This document shows positions 27,491 to 35,420 of a DNA stretch of 64,000 nt, in pieces (within the stretch, counting starts at the first letter, position 1; every line of letters starts with the position of its first letter). The notes below the pieces were generated by a model. The model saw only the letters and a program-made list of their open reading frames with translations. It was not told the origin of the DNA and ran no database searches. Origin of the DNA: Thalassolituus maritimus. Lineage in GTDB: Bacteria; Pseudomonadota; Gammaproteobacteria; Pseudomonadales; Oceanobacteraceae. The stretch covers positions 1 to 64,000 of the forward strand of contig CAJWBH010000018.1 in assembly GCA_913019975.1 (NCBI GenBank), read 5' to 3'. A program made the position numbers and the translations under genes.

Positions 27491-28675
27491 ATGCCCGTTC
27501 ATCCGCTAATCAGCGATCATGCCATCAGTCTCTCTGCGACACTCGCGGCAACGATCGGGCTCGAAGAAGCAATACTGCTGTCGGTTCTTAATGACGCCGC
27601 ACGCCTGCAAACCCAGCCTCAGGCACGTCTGAACAGCGATACTCTCCGGCGCCAGGTGCCGTTCTGGGACGACAGCACCATAGTGCGGGTACTGGATTCC
27701 CTGACAGCCAAAGGATTGTTGCAGTTGCACGGCCCGGCTTTTACTCAGGCTGCGGGCATCGTATTCAGCTTTGGTAATGCCCCTACGCCTCAGATCGCAC
27801 CCGAGCGCAATACATCCCCTGCTCAGTCAGTGACGGTTCAACGAGTAGCTGCGCAGCCGCAGAGTAAGCCACAACCGACCCGTCCTGCGCCTATGCCTGA
27901 GCAATGGCAACCCTCTGAGGAAGCCGTTCAGCGACTTGAGCAACATGGCATTCCTCGCGCGTTTTCGTTTTCACAGCTTGATGCCTTCATACTGCAGGGG
28001 CAGGAACAGGGCTCAAACCGTAATGACTGGAACACACGCTTCTTCCGTTTTATAAAAAATCAGTGGGTCTATGCGCAGAACGACGCTGGCCGTTTCCGGC
28101 GACAGCAGGAACGGACAGGCTTTCAGCCAACTCAGGAAGAAGCCCAGCCCATTACCGGAGACTGGCAACCCAGCAGCGATGCATTGCAGATCCTGCAGCG
28201 CGCGGGTATCGATCCGCAGTTTATTGAAGATGCAGTGCCCGAATTTGTTCTCTATTGGCAGGAGCGCGGCGACGTATTCAAAACCTGGAACAGCAAATTT
28301 ATTCAGCATGTCCGCCAACAGTGGGCGCGTTACACCGCCGCCGTTGAACACTCACCTATGCCTACCCGCATCGAGAGCAACTGGCAGCCCGCCGAAGACT
28401 GTTACGACATTCTGGGCATGGGCCATATTCCACGCGAATTCGCCAGCGCACTGGTCGCCGAGTTTGTTTTATACTGGCGGGATTCGAATCAGGTACACAA
28501 CAGTTGGAATAGCCGCTTCTTACAATACGTGAAGCAGCAATGGGCGAAACGACACGCTCAATCCTCTGGCAATCCAACAGGAGCCAACAATGGACAGCAA
28601 GCAGGTACTCAACCGGGTTACTCAACAGCTGAAGCAAGCGTCAGCCGACTCAGTGACACCAGCTGGGCAAAATAG
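27491..28675 (+). CDS. DnaT-like protein with three tandem ssDNA-binding-type domains
   Basis: A 394-residue protein. Residues about 10-80 look like a winged helix. After a Pro/Gln-rich linker come three copies of a DnaT-type domain, at about 137-193, 223-281 and 296-353. Each copy has the pattern WQPS/A...L...I...F...EFVLYW...WN-S-F...V-QQW. E. coli DnaT has one such domain and helps load DnaB at restarted forks. The start at 27491 is chosen over 27413 on protein similarity and a CGGAAG site. The helicase-loader-like gene overlaps its end by 86 bp. A primosome role is inferred. Confidence 0.82.
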   Translation: MPVHPLISDHAISLSATLAATIGLEEAILLSVLNDAARLQTQPQARLNSDTLRRQVPFWDDSTIVRVLDSLTAKGLLQLHGPAFTQAAGIVFSFGNAPTPQIAPERNTSPAQSVTVQRVAAQPQSKPQPTRPAPMPEQWQPSEEAVQRLEQHGIPRAFSFSQLDAFILQGQEQGSNRNDWNTRFFRFIKNQWVYAQNDAGRFRRQQERTGFQPTQEEAQPITGDWQPSSDALQILQRAGIDPQFIEDAVPEFVLYWQERGDVFKTWNSKFIQHVRQQWARYTAAVEHSPMPTRIESNWQPAEDCYDILGMGHIPREFASALVAEFVLYWRDSNQVHNSWNSRFLQYVKQQWAKRHAQSSGNPTGANNGQQAGTQPGYSTAEASVSRLSDTSWAK

Positions 28676-29237
28676 CGCGCCAAGCGACGACCAGCTGTCT
28701 GCCATTAACCAGATTTTTGAGCTCTTCAGATTTAACTATCACAACCAGTTTCTGAAGGCGTTTCCCGACCTCGACACCATGAATATGGCGAAACGACTGT
28801 GGTTGCGCCTGCTCGGGGACTACAGTGGTGAAGTCATCATGCGTGCCGCTGAAAAAGCGGTAAAAGAAAATGGCTGGCTACCTAACGTTCACGAAGTACT
28901 GGCACGCTGTGACGTTGCTGAAGTACTGGGCCTTCCCGCCGCTCACGCAGCTTACGTCGAAGCCTGCCGGGCACCATCGCCGAAGAAAGAGTTTAACTGG
29001 AGCCACCCCGCGGTCTATTTCGCCGGGCGCGCAACTGACTGGTTTTTTATTGCCAACGAACCCGAAGAAAAAGTCTTCCCGGTTTTTAAAAGAAATTACG
29101 ACCTCTTATTAAACCGCATACAAAATGGCGAAGATCTGGAAATTGATCTTCCTCGTGCTCTCCCACAAGAAACCACAACGCCGCTTTCCCGTGATGAGCA
29201 AAAAGACCGCTTGAAAAACCTTATGGCAGACCTCTGA
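28590..29237 (+). CDS. Lambda-P-like replication protein, putative DnaB loader
   Basis: A 215-residue protein whose central region (about 35-110, with FRFNYHNQFLKAFPDLDTMNMAKRLWLRLL, split here as FRFNYHNQFLKAF and LDTMNMAKRLWLRLL) resembles the replication P family of phage helicase loaders. It lacks Walker motifs, unlike DnaC. AGGAG lies six bases before the ATG, inside the DnaT-like gene, and the 86-bp overlap implies coupling. The dnaB gene lies 1.5 kb downstream on the other strand. No phage structural genes are near, so it appears to be a resident gene. Confidence 0.72.
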   Translation: MDSKQVLNRVTQQLKQASADSVTPAGQNSAPSDDQLSAINQIFELFRFNYHNQFLKAFPDLDTMNMAKRLWLRLLGDYSGEVIMRAAEKAVKENGWLPNVHEVLARCDVAEVLGLPAAHAAYVEACRAPSPKKEFNWSHPAVYFAGRATDWFFIANEPEEKVFPVFKRNYDLLLNRIQNGEDLEIDLPRALPQETTTPLSRDEQKDRLKNLMADL

Positions 29238-29238
29238 C

Positions 29239-29433
29239 ATGTTTCTTGAAGAGCAAGGTATTCACTGTCCGTATTGTGGCGAATATCAAACCGTCTTTAT
29301 TGATCCGAGCGATGTGGAAGAAGAAAACTATATTCAGGATTGCCAGGTCTGCTGCCGGCCTATCCATTTTCACTTGTCCGAGGAATTCGATGGCAGCGTG
29401 TCGTTGAGTATCTCTCACGAGAACGACTCCTGA
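29239..29433 (+). CDS. CPXCG-motif cysteine-rich small protein
   Basis: A 64-residue protein with two cysteine pairs, CPYCG at the N-terminus and CQVCCRP in the middle, expected to bind zinc. It belongs to a small family of unknown function. Its ATG lies one base past the stop of the loader-like gene, so it is part of the same operon. Confidence 0.82.
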   Translation: MFLEEQGIHCPYCGEYQTVFIDPSDVEEENYIQDCQVCCRPIHFHLSEEFDGSVSLSISHENDS

Positions 29434-29458
29434 AGACCGAGCTTTACTCTTGCATCAT

Positions 29459-29486
29459 AAAAAAGGCCGCATCTGCGGCCTTTTTT
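29459..29486. terminator. Bidirectional Rho-independent terminator
   Basis: AAAAAAGGCCGC-ATCT-GCGGCCTTTTTT has T runs on both strands. It serves the DnaT-like operon on one strand and the GNAT pair on the other. Confidence 0.93.
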
Positions 29487-29507
29487 ATTCTGTCAGCGAG
29501 CGTGAAA

Positions 29508-30047
29508 TTACGCCTTCAGCTCTCCTGTAAGTAAGGAGTAAACATCCAGATCAATATCTTCGCCTTCAAACTCCTGCTGAGAAGGCAGCGTGCCTTCGCA
29601 TGAAAAGCCCAACGCAGTCAGTAGCTTGCTCTGACCGTCACTACCCGCTCTCAAACGCATTTCCAGGCGATGTAAATGCAGGTCCTGTGATAGGTAATTT
29701 ACAATAACAGGAAGCACTTCCTGCAATTCTTCAAGACCACACCGGTCCGACAGCTCCCATTGCATCTGAGCGTTCAGCATCATCCAGTTGATGTACTGAA
29801 TGCCGATACGTGCAATAACGTCTCCGTCTGACTTACGTTCGATCAACCAGAAGGCCGCTTCACGCGTCTCGAATCGCATTGCGATTCTACGTAATTCATC
29901 CAGCGCCTGAGCTTCAACAGTCATAGGCAAACGCGGAATATGAGCTACTGTCGAGTTTTTACTCAGCAGCTTAAACAGTGCTGCTCCGTCCTCATCAGAA
30001 ACCGGCAGGCGAATAAAAAAGTGTTCTGTTTCGAAGTTCCAACTCAT
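29508..30047 (-). CDS. GNAT-family acetyltransferase (RimJ-like)
   Basis: A 179-residue protein with the RimJ/RimL-like GNAT layout: TEHFFIRLPVSDEDGAAL at the N-terminus, a central acceptor region and the C-terminal LHRLEMRLRAGSDGQSKLLTALGF that forms the acetyl-CoA site and terminal strand. Substrate unknown. Its ATG overlaps the stop of the upstream GNAT gene by one base (TGATG). Confidence 0.8.
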   Translation of the reverse strand: MSWNFETEHFFIRLPVSDEDGAALFKLLSKNSTVAHIPRLPMTVEAQALDELRRIAMRFETREAAFWLIERKSDGDVIARIGIQYINWMMLNAQMQWELSDRCGLEELQEVLPVIVNYLSQDLHLHRLEMRLRAGSDGQSKLLTALGFSCEGTLPSQQEFEGEDIDLDVYSLLTGELKA

Positions 30048-30649
30048 CAGGACTCCCCTCTTTTATTTGCATTGAGGTTCTGGCCCAGTTCGTCATCGTC
30101 ACCCAGTTTTCTCGGTACGGGCTTATCGTCACTGGACACCCAATGATATTGCTCTACATCTGAGAACTCGGTATTCCCAGTGCGCCAGCCGTCGCGCAAG
30201 CGCGCAGCCAAAGTAAAACCACATTCTGAGAGCGCGACTTTAATATCGTCAGACTGACCTTCAATCCACTGATAAGCAAAATTACGGACGTGGTATTTTT
30301 TGCTCAGGAATCCGATCGCTGCTTTCAATGCCCCCGCTCGCTCTTCTACCGTTAAAGCGGGTAAGCCATCAACGCGCATCACAATTCGCAGATTTGACGG
30401 CTGCCAGTCAAATCCACTGACCATGCCTTTGATCTGCCCGTCCGTTTCGATAGCCCACATCATCCCACGCTGAGTGGCAGCCATCTGAACACTGTAATCA
30501 ATCATACGATTCAGCTGCTCTTTGTCTTCAAGAGGGCGCTGGCCGGGTATTTCAGGATGTTTGTACAGTTCGAATAAACCGTCGATATCGTCGTATTGCA
30601 GCGGTTTGATGCAACCGCCCGGGATCTCCAGCTCGGGAGTAAATTTCAT
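30047..30649 (-). CDS. GNAT-like acetyltransferase
   Basis: A 200-residue protein of the same general fold as its downstream partner, with IKPLQYDDIDGLFELYKHPE at the start and the core strand GQIKGMVSGFDWQPSNL. The C-terminal 35 residues are polar and charged. The acetyl-CoA loop is not sharply recognisable, so activity is uncertain. It is transcribed from the dnaB side and coupled to the next gene by a one-base overlap. Confidence 0.68.
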   Translation of the reverse strand: MKFTPELEIPGGCIKPLQYDDIDGLFELYKHPEIPGQRPLEDKEQLNRMIDYSVQMAATQRGMMWAIETDGQIKGMVSGFDWQPSNLRIVMRVDGLPALTVEERAGALKAAIGFLSKKYHVRNFAYQWIEGQSDDIKVALSECGFTLAARLRDGWRTGNTEFSDVEQYHWVSSDDKPVPRKLGDDDELGQNLNANKRGES

Positions 30650-30687
30650 GGGAACTACCTACTGATTAAAATCGGGCTGATGACGAA

Positions 30688-32076
30688 TCAATATTCGTCA
30701 TCACCGTCATAGCCATGAGCAAGGTTTTCGAATCGGGTGTATTTACCAATAAATGCCAGACGGTCGATACCAATCGGACCATTACGGTGTTTACCGGTAA
30801 TAATTTCGGCAATGCCTTTATCGGGAGAGTCTTCGTTATAGACCTCATCACGATAAATAAACTGAATAATATCCGCATCCTGCTCGATCGCACCGGATTC
30901 ACGCAAGTCAGAGTTCACTGGCCGCTTATTCGGACGCTGCTCCAGTGACCGGTTAAGCTGTGACAGGGCAATCATTGGGCAGTTAAATTCTTTGGCGATG
31001 ATCTTAAGGGTTCGCGAGATTTCAGAAATCTCCTGCGTCCGCCCCTCAGAAGGGCCTGATACCCGCATCAACTGAAGGTAGTCGACCATGATCATGGCCA
31101 GATCATTATTGTTCTCGCGGTACACTTTACGTGCACGGGCACGCATTTCCTGTGGCGTGAGGGCAGCGGTGTCATCAATGTACAACGGCAGGTCTTTCAG
31201 CATATTTACCGCAGCTGACAGCTTCGGCCAATCTTCATCAATTAACTTACCGGAGCGGATACGGGTCTGGTCGATTTTCCCGATCGAAGACAGCATACGC
31301 ATCACGATAGACTCTGAAGGCATCTCAAGACTAAACACCAGACACGGTCGCTTGGTCGCCAGAAGCGCATTTTCGACCAGATTCATGGCGTAGGTGGTTT
31401 TACCCATGGATGGACGTGCCGCCACAATCACCAGGTCGGCTTTCTGGAAGCCCGAAGTCCTGTTATCAATCTCAGTGAAACCCGTTGTCAGACCTGTCAG
31501 CCCTTCAGGCTGATTGAACATCTGATCAAGCTGCTCAAGCGTATTTTTGAGGATAGGAGCGACCAGTTCAGGGCCACCATCCTTGCGGTTGCCTTCTGCA
31601 ATCTGGGCGATGGACTTTTCTGCATCAGACACCAGCGTGAGAGCGTCTGCGCCGCCTGGCTCATAGGCCTTCTCGATGATGTCACTAGCGGCTTCGATCA
31701 GGCTACGCTGCTGTGAGCGTTCCGCGACAATGGTTGCATAGGCTGCACAGTTGTCGATTGAAGGGGTCATATCAACGAGCCGACTCAGATAAGAGGCCCC
31801 GCCTGCTTTCTCAAGCTGTCCGCGCTCTTCAAGCTCTTCTGCGACAGTCACAACGTCAATCGGCTGTTCCTGAGCGACGAGATGCTGAATAGCCCGGAAG
31901 ATGATCCGGTGATCGTGACGGTAGTAATCGGTATCCAGCAGGGTTTCTGAGACAGTCTCCCAGGCGCGCTCATCCAGCATCAGGGAGCCCAGCACTGATT
32001 GCTCTGCTTCAACTGAATGGGGTGGCATACGGCTACTGCCGACGCTTTCTGTATCCTGTCCGAATTCTTCGTTCAT
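30688..32076 (-). CDS. dnaB: Replicative DNA helicase DnaB
   Basis: Hexameric 5'-3' helicase of the replication fork. The product is about 462 residues from the ATG at 32076; an earlier start at 32139 would add 21 atypical residues. The N-terminal domain begins PPHSVEAEQSVLGSLMLD. The RecA core has Walker A ARPSMGKTTYAMN, Walker B MIMVDYLQLM and SQLNRSLEQRPNKRP. It follows rplI after a terminator. The putative loader and DnaT-like genes lie just downstream on the opposite strand. Confidence 0.97.
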   Translation of the reverse strand: MNEEFGQDTESVGSSRMPPHSVEAEQSVLGSLMLDERAWETVSETLLDTDYYRHDHRIIFRAIQHLVAQEQPIDVVTVAEELEERGQLEKAGGASYLSRLVDMTPSIDNCAAYATIVAERSQQRSLIEAASDIIEKAYEPGGADALTLVSDAEKSIAQIAEGNRKDGGPELVAPILKNTLEQLDQMFNQPEGLTGLTTGFTEIDNRTSGFQKADLVIVAARPSMGKTTYAMNLVENALLATKRPCLVFSLEMPSESIVMRMLSSIGKIDQTRIRSGKLIDEDWPKLSAAVNMLKDLPLYIDDTAALTPQEMRARARKVYRENNNDLAMIMVDYLQLMRVSGPSEGRTQEISEISRTLKIIAKEFNCPMIALSQLNRSLEQRPNKRPVNSDLRESGAIEQDADIIQFIYRDEVYNEDSPDKGIAEIITGKHRNGPIGIDRLAFIGKYTRFENLAHGYDGDDEY

Positions 32077-32095
32077 ATCTTCAATGCAAAAAATA

Positions 32096-32127
32096 AAGGC
32101 ACTATCAGTGGGAACCAATAGTGCCTT
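32096..32127 (-). terminator. Terminator after rplI
   Basis: AAGGCACTAT and ATAGTGCCTT form a 10-bp stem around a 12-nt loop, followed on the minus strand by TATTTTTT. It separates the ribosomal genes from dnaB. Confidence 0.85.
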
Positions 32128-32133
32128 AATCTG

Positions 32134-32155
32134 CCGCAATGAGCCATCATTGCGG
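32134..32155. repeat. Second hairpin in the rplI 3' region
   Basis: CCGCAATGA and TCATTGCGG pair around GCCA. There is no T run. It may stabilise the ribosomal mRNA end ahead of the terminator. Confidence 0.5.
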
Positions 32156-32173
32156 CCACCGCGCGGTAATTAC

Positions 32174-32620
32174 TTATTCAGCAACTACGTGCAGTTTCAG
32201 TACTGCTTCAACTTCTGGGTGCAGACGGATGGTGATGTCGTACTCACCTACCTGACGCACTGGGCCTTCTGGCAGCAGTACTTCAGATTTAGCCAGCTCA
32301 ACACCAGCGGCAGAAGCCAGGTCTGCGACGTCACGGTTACCCAGTGAGCCGAAGAGCTTGCCTTCGTCGCCTGCTTTAACTGCGGCAGACAGTTCAATTT
32401 CGTTGATCTGCTCAGCGCGGGCCTGAGCGGCAGACAGCTTATCAGCAGCCTGAGCTTCCAGTTCTGCACGACGTGCTTCGAACTGTTCAACGTTTGCTTT
32501 AGTCGCAGGAACCGCTTTGCCCTGTGGGAACAGGAAGTTACGAGCGTAACCCGGACGAACAGTTACCTGATCACCCAGTGAACCCAGGTTTGCGATTTTT
32601 TCCAGCAGAATGATTTGCAT
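32174..32620 (-). CDS. rplI: 50S ribosomal protein L9
   Basis: Large-subunit protein of 148 residues. The N-terminal domain [19 protein letters not shown] and [16 protein letters not shown] are diagnostic, followed by the long connecting helix and the C-terminal RNA-binding domain. GAGGA precedes the ATG. It ends the rpsF-rpsR-rplI operon. Confidence 0.98.
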   Translation of the reverse strand: MQIILLEKIANLGSLGDQVTVRPGYARNFLFPQGKAVPATKANVEQFEARRAELEAQAADKLSAAQARAEQINEIELSAAVKAGDEGKLFGSLGNRDVADLASAAGVELAKSEVLLPEGPVRQVGEYDITIRLHPEVEAVLKLHVVAE

Positions 32621-32747
32621 GATGATTCCTCATTACAGGGTGACTTACTTATGAATTAATAAGCCACCGTGTCTTTTTGTCTCCCGACATTCATTCACGG
32701 ATGCCGGGCTACGAAAATTAGTAATGATACAGTGTTAACCGTATCTC

Positions 32748-32978
32748 TTATTTGTCGTGCTGATCAGTGTATGGCAGCAGAGCAATGTAGCGAGCACGCT
32801 TGATTGCTGTAGAAAGCTGACGCTGATACTTTGCACGGGTACCGGTGATACGGCTTGGTACGATTTTGCCAGTTTCAGTAACGTAGCCTTTCAGAGTGTC
32901 CAGATCTTTGTAATCAATCTCGGTCACACCTTCAGCGGTGAAACGGCAGAACTTACGACGACGGAAAAAACGAGCCAT
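32748..32978 (-). CDS. rpsR: 30S ribosomal protein S18
   Basis: Small-subunit protein of 76 residues with [17 protein letters not shown] and the conserved [20 protein letters not shown] core. It pairs with S6 on the ribosome. It sits 14 bp after rpsF, with GGAG before the ATG. Confidence 0.98.
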   Translation of the reverse strand: MARFFRRRKFCRFTAEGVTEIDYKDLDTLKGYVTETGKIVPSRITGTRAKYQRQLSTAIKRARYIALLPYTDQHDK

Positions 32979-32992
32979 GATCTGATCTCCTA

Positions 32993-33424
32993 TTACTCAG
33001 CGTTGTCTTCAGCTGAAGATTCTTCTTGTTCAGCCTTTTCTTCAGACTGTTCGGTTTTCGCTTCAGAAGCTTCGTTGCGCTCAGCGCGACGACGGTCTTC
33101 ACGGCTTTCTGCCGCTTTGATTGGAGACATTTCAGTCACAGCTTCGTCACGACGGATAACCATGTTACGCAGAACAGCGTCGTTGTAACGGAAGTTAGTA
33201 GTCAGTTCATCCAGCGCTTCCTGAGTACATTCAACGTTCATCAGGATGTAGTGCGCTTTGTGCACATCGTTGATTGGGTATGCCAGGTGACGACGGCCCC
33301 AGTCTTCGTAACGGTCGATCTTACCGCCAGTAGATTCGATGGTGTTGGTGTAACGCTCAACCATCGCAGGTACTTGTTCGCTCTGGTCCGGGTGAACCAG
33401 GAAAACGATTTCATAATGACGCAT
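32993..33424 (-). CDS. rpsF: 30S ribosomal protein S6
   Basis: Small-subunit protein of 143 residues. [19 protein letters not shown] and [20 protein letters not shown] are diagnostic. The C-terminal tail of about 35 residues is Glu-rich and longer than the E. coli acidic tail region. AAGGAG lies before the ATG. It is the first gene of the rpsF-rpsR-rplI operon. Confidence 0.98.
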   Translation of the reverse strand: MRHYEIVFLVHPDQSEQVPAMVERYTNTIESTGGKIDRYEDWGRRHLAYPINDVHKAHYILMNVECTQEALDELTTNFRYNDAVLRNMVIRRDEAVTEMSPIKAAESREDRRRAERNEASEAKTEQSEEKAEQEESSAEDNAE

Positions 33425-33447
33425 TTTCAGCTCCTTATGGGTTTATA

Positions 33448-33471
33448 GCCTTCCGGCCCATCCGGTAAGGC
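33448..33471 (-). promoter_or_regulatory. Candidate S6:S18-type leader hairpin of rpsF
   Basis: In the rpsF leader, GCCTT/AAGGC and an inner CCGG/CCGG form a hairpin with an unpaired A and a short loop. Known S6:S18 leader motifs carry a CCG-containing bulge that mimics the 16S site and allows feedback control. Match to that motif is by eye only. Confidence 0.45.
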
Positions 33472-33778
33472 AAGGAGTCCGGATTTCCGTGCCATCACAG
33501 GGCACAGAAAAACGAAGGGCGGCGATTATATGTGATCAGGCCAGTGGATTCAATCCCGGACTGCGACACTCTGCCACATCCCCAGCGTTAACTACGGGCC
33601 CTACTATAGATAAGGGCTATGAGGGTAGCCTGACCCACGCAGCTACTGGGGCAACTGTCTGTCCGTTGGCGGTAGCTGCGTACGTCATCCCCCAGCTCTT
33701 TCTTCAACCCCGGAACCCTCCTACACTGATAGCCTGACATCATTAACGGAACCGGGCCCATGCCCGACAGCCTCAAAC
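33472..33778. other. Intergenic region upstream of rpsF with a long stem-loop
   Basis: No gene seen. It should hold the rpsF operon promoter on the minus strand. ACGCAGCTAC (33637-33646) and GTAGCTGCGT (33672-33681) form a perfect 10-bp stem with an inner CAAC/GTTG stem (33652-33668). No T run follows on either strand, so it is not a standard terminator. Confidence 0.5.
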
Positions 33779-34036
33779 ATGGCATTGAAAGAGTGGATCA
33801 TTGCAAAACAGGGTAAAGAGCGGCGATATCTGACCCGTTTCTCAATTGGCGCCACACTGTTTTTTGCCGGCGCAGGCGCCATGCTTTTCGCCGATAACCG
33901 AATATCGCCGTCTCTGGCTCAGGAAGTCGTGACGCTGATCGGTCTGACGACCGCAGCAAGCGGTGCCCTTATTTCTCTATGCGCCTATATAATGCTCACC
34001 CTACTTCGACTGTTTTCGGATACCCGCAATGACTGA
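33779..34036 (+). CDS. Small membrane protein of unknown function
   Basis: An 85-residue protein with two membrane segments (about 20-40 and 48-77) separated by a short loop, and a basic N-terminus. No family recognised. The ribosome site is weak. Its end overlaps the next gene by 8 bp, which supports a two-gene operon. Confidence 0.55.
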   Translation: MALKEWIIAKQGKERRYLTRFSIGATLFFAGAGAMLFADNRISPSLAQEVVTLIGLTTAASGALISLCAYIMLTLLRLFSDTRND

Positions 34037-34397
34037 ACGCTTCCCGGACCTTGAGATTTACCTGATGAAAGGCGACCCAGCCAAAGTTACCGAGTGGCTA
34101 CGTTCCGTGCTGGGAGAGATCAACACAATAAAGGACACCGGCGCTCATCAACACTGGCGTTCAGGCGGTATGGACATCTATATGAACGCCAACGCTGAAA
34201 AGAACTTCTCCAGCCTCTGGTTCAAACAGAACGATACGCCGTGGAATACCGACCTGGAAGCAGCACGAGCTGCCTGGCAAGCCTTAGAGACCGAAGTCCG
34301 CTGTAGCGACAGTGGCTGGGAAGAATCAGAAAGCGACTCCGGAAAAGAAGGCTGGGTGAAACTGAACGCCCGGGGCGAGAAGCCTTTCAACTGGTAA
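34029..34397 (+). CDS. Hypothetical cytoplasmic protein, 122 aa
   Basis: Soluble acidic protein with many tryptophans (HQHWRSGG, SSLWFKQ, TPWNTD, EGWVKL, ending in NW). No membrane segment or signal. I do not recognise the family. It overlaps the upstream membrane-protein gene by 8 bp and is probably co-translated. Confidence 0.62.
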   Translation: MTERFPDLEIYLMKGDPAKVTEWLRSVLGEINTIKDTGAHQHWRSGGMDIYMNANAEKNFSSLWFKQNDTPWNTDLEAARAAWQALETEVRCSDSGWEESESDSGKEGWVKLNARGEKPFNW

Positions 34398-34472
34398 TTT
34401 TGCTTTTTCTATCGAATGTGGCTTTTTTATCGAAGCAGCTTTCACTATCTAAAAGCCAATTCTGATAGATAT

Positions 34473-34495
34473 TTGCAATAAGCCAAATATTGCAA
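34473..34495. repeat. Perfect inverted repeat TTGCAATA-N7-TATTGCAA
   Basis: An 8-bp repeat with a 7-bp spacer ends two bases before the Fur-box-like sequence. It may be a second operator in the same promoter. Confidence 0.5.
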
Positions 34496-34497
34496 CT

Positions 34498-34516
34498 GAT
34501 AATAATTCGCATTAAC
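34498..34516 (+). promoter_or_regulatory. Candidate Fur box
   Basis: The 19 bases GATAATAATTCGCATTAAC match the classical Fur consensus GATAATGATAATCATTATC at 14 positions. The site ends 28 bases before the next ATG, where repression of a promoter would be expected. This suggests iron control of the two small downstream genes. Confidence 0.62.
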
Positions 34517-34544
34517 TTATTCTTATCCGATGGAGGAAGAGCTA

Positions 34545-34952
34545 ATGCGATCCATGCAACCAGTCCCAGACGACCCAAAGCCCTGTGATACTACCCCTGG
34601 TTTGTCCCGGCACGATCAATTTACAGTGCTTGAACTGAGCATCACCAATTACCGTTCGCTGAATAGTGAATTGTTGGATCATTATCTGGACACAGGCCTT
34701 GACCTTGCCATCAAGGCTGGAACCTCAGGCTTAACACGCTTGCAGGAAAGCTGGCTGCGCAGAATCTACACCACCCTACGTTCAATCAGCCTCGACCCAG
34801 AGTGCGAGGAAGCCTCCCGCACCCTCTGCTTCGATGCTCTGTATCAGGTGTTCTTTGCCCTACGCCATATGTACAAGGCTCGCCCAGGTGGTGAGCGCTG
34901 TTTACGCAATCTTGTCCGCGAGATGCAGTTCATCAGCCACCACCTGGTGTAG
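34545..34952 (+). CDS. Hypothetical protein, probably Fur-regulated
   Basis: A 135-residue soluble protein, mostly helical, with central LDHYLDTGLDLAIKAGTSGL and Arg-rich LQESWLRRIYTTLRSI. No family recognised. An upstream ATG at 34530 is possible, but GGAGG eight bases before 34545 favours the later start. The gene lies behind the candidate Fur box and is followed after 5 bases by another unknown gene. Confidence 0.62.
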   Translation: MRSMQPVPDDPKPCDTTPGLSRHDQFTVLELSITNYRSLNSELLDHYLDTGLDLAIKAGTSGLTRLQESWLRRIYTTLRSISLDPECEEASRTLCFDALYQVFFALRHMYKARPGGERCLRNLVREMQFISHHLV

Positions 34953-34957
34953 CTGCT

Positions 34958-35386
34958 ATGCTCAAGCGAATTCCTTTACGTCCGACCGTCGAAAACCCTG
35001 CAACCACGGCCAGCGTTCCGATGTCTTGCGCAGCTTTGATATGCACCGCTGGTTGCCCAGCAGACATTACCGAAAAACTCGCAGAGTCTCTGCCTGATGT
35101 CTGCTTTGACTGTTATTCGTCAGAAGTCACCAGCGCGCAGAATATCTGCCCATACAAAGATATTTATCTGCTGATTTCGGCGGAAGACATTATTGGTATT
35201 GAGGAAGACTGGCTGAATACCACAACGGCGTTCAAAGGCATCAGTCTGAAAGAACGAAATGTCTTTATTCAGGGTTATCGTAACGAATTATTAAGTCCCG
35301 ACTGGGAAGCATTGTTGAGTAGCTTCGCCAGCCGGGGCGCTCTGCCTGTGCTGCTGGAGTCAGCACAGGCACAAGTTAATTTCTGA
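34958..35386 (+). CDS. Hypothetical protein, second gene of the Fur-box operon
   Basis: A 142-residue protein with several cysteines in its first half (MSCAALICTAGC, VCFDCYSS, NICPYKD), which could bind metal or a cluster, and an acidic second half. No recognised domain and no clear signal peptide. The ribosome site is poor, so translation may depend on coupling to the preceding gene. Confidence 0.58.
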   Translation: MLKRIPLRPTVENPATTASVPMSCAALICTAGCPADITEKLAESLPDVCFDCYSSEVTSAQNICPYKDIYLLISAEDIIGIEEDWLNTTTAFKGISLKERNVFIQGYRNELLSPDWEALLSSFASRGALPVLLESAQAQVNF

Positions 35387-35420
35387 TCTGCCTACGACTG
35401 GCGCATGACATGCTCAGAAG

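Noticed and set aside
27491-29433. Prophage remnant
   Set aside because: The loader gene is phage-like, but there are no integrase, repressor, structural or lysis genes, and flanking genes are housekeeping genes.
33541-33600. tRNA-like T-arm sequence (GGATTCAATCC)
   Set aside because: No acceptor stem, anticodon arm or D arm could be paired around it.
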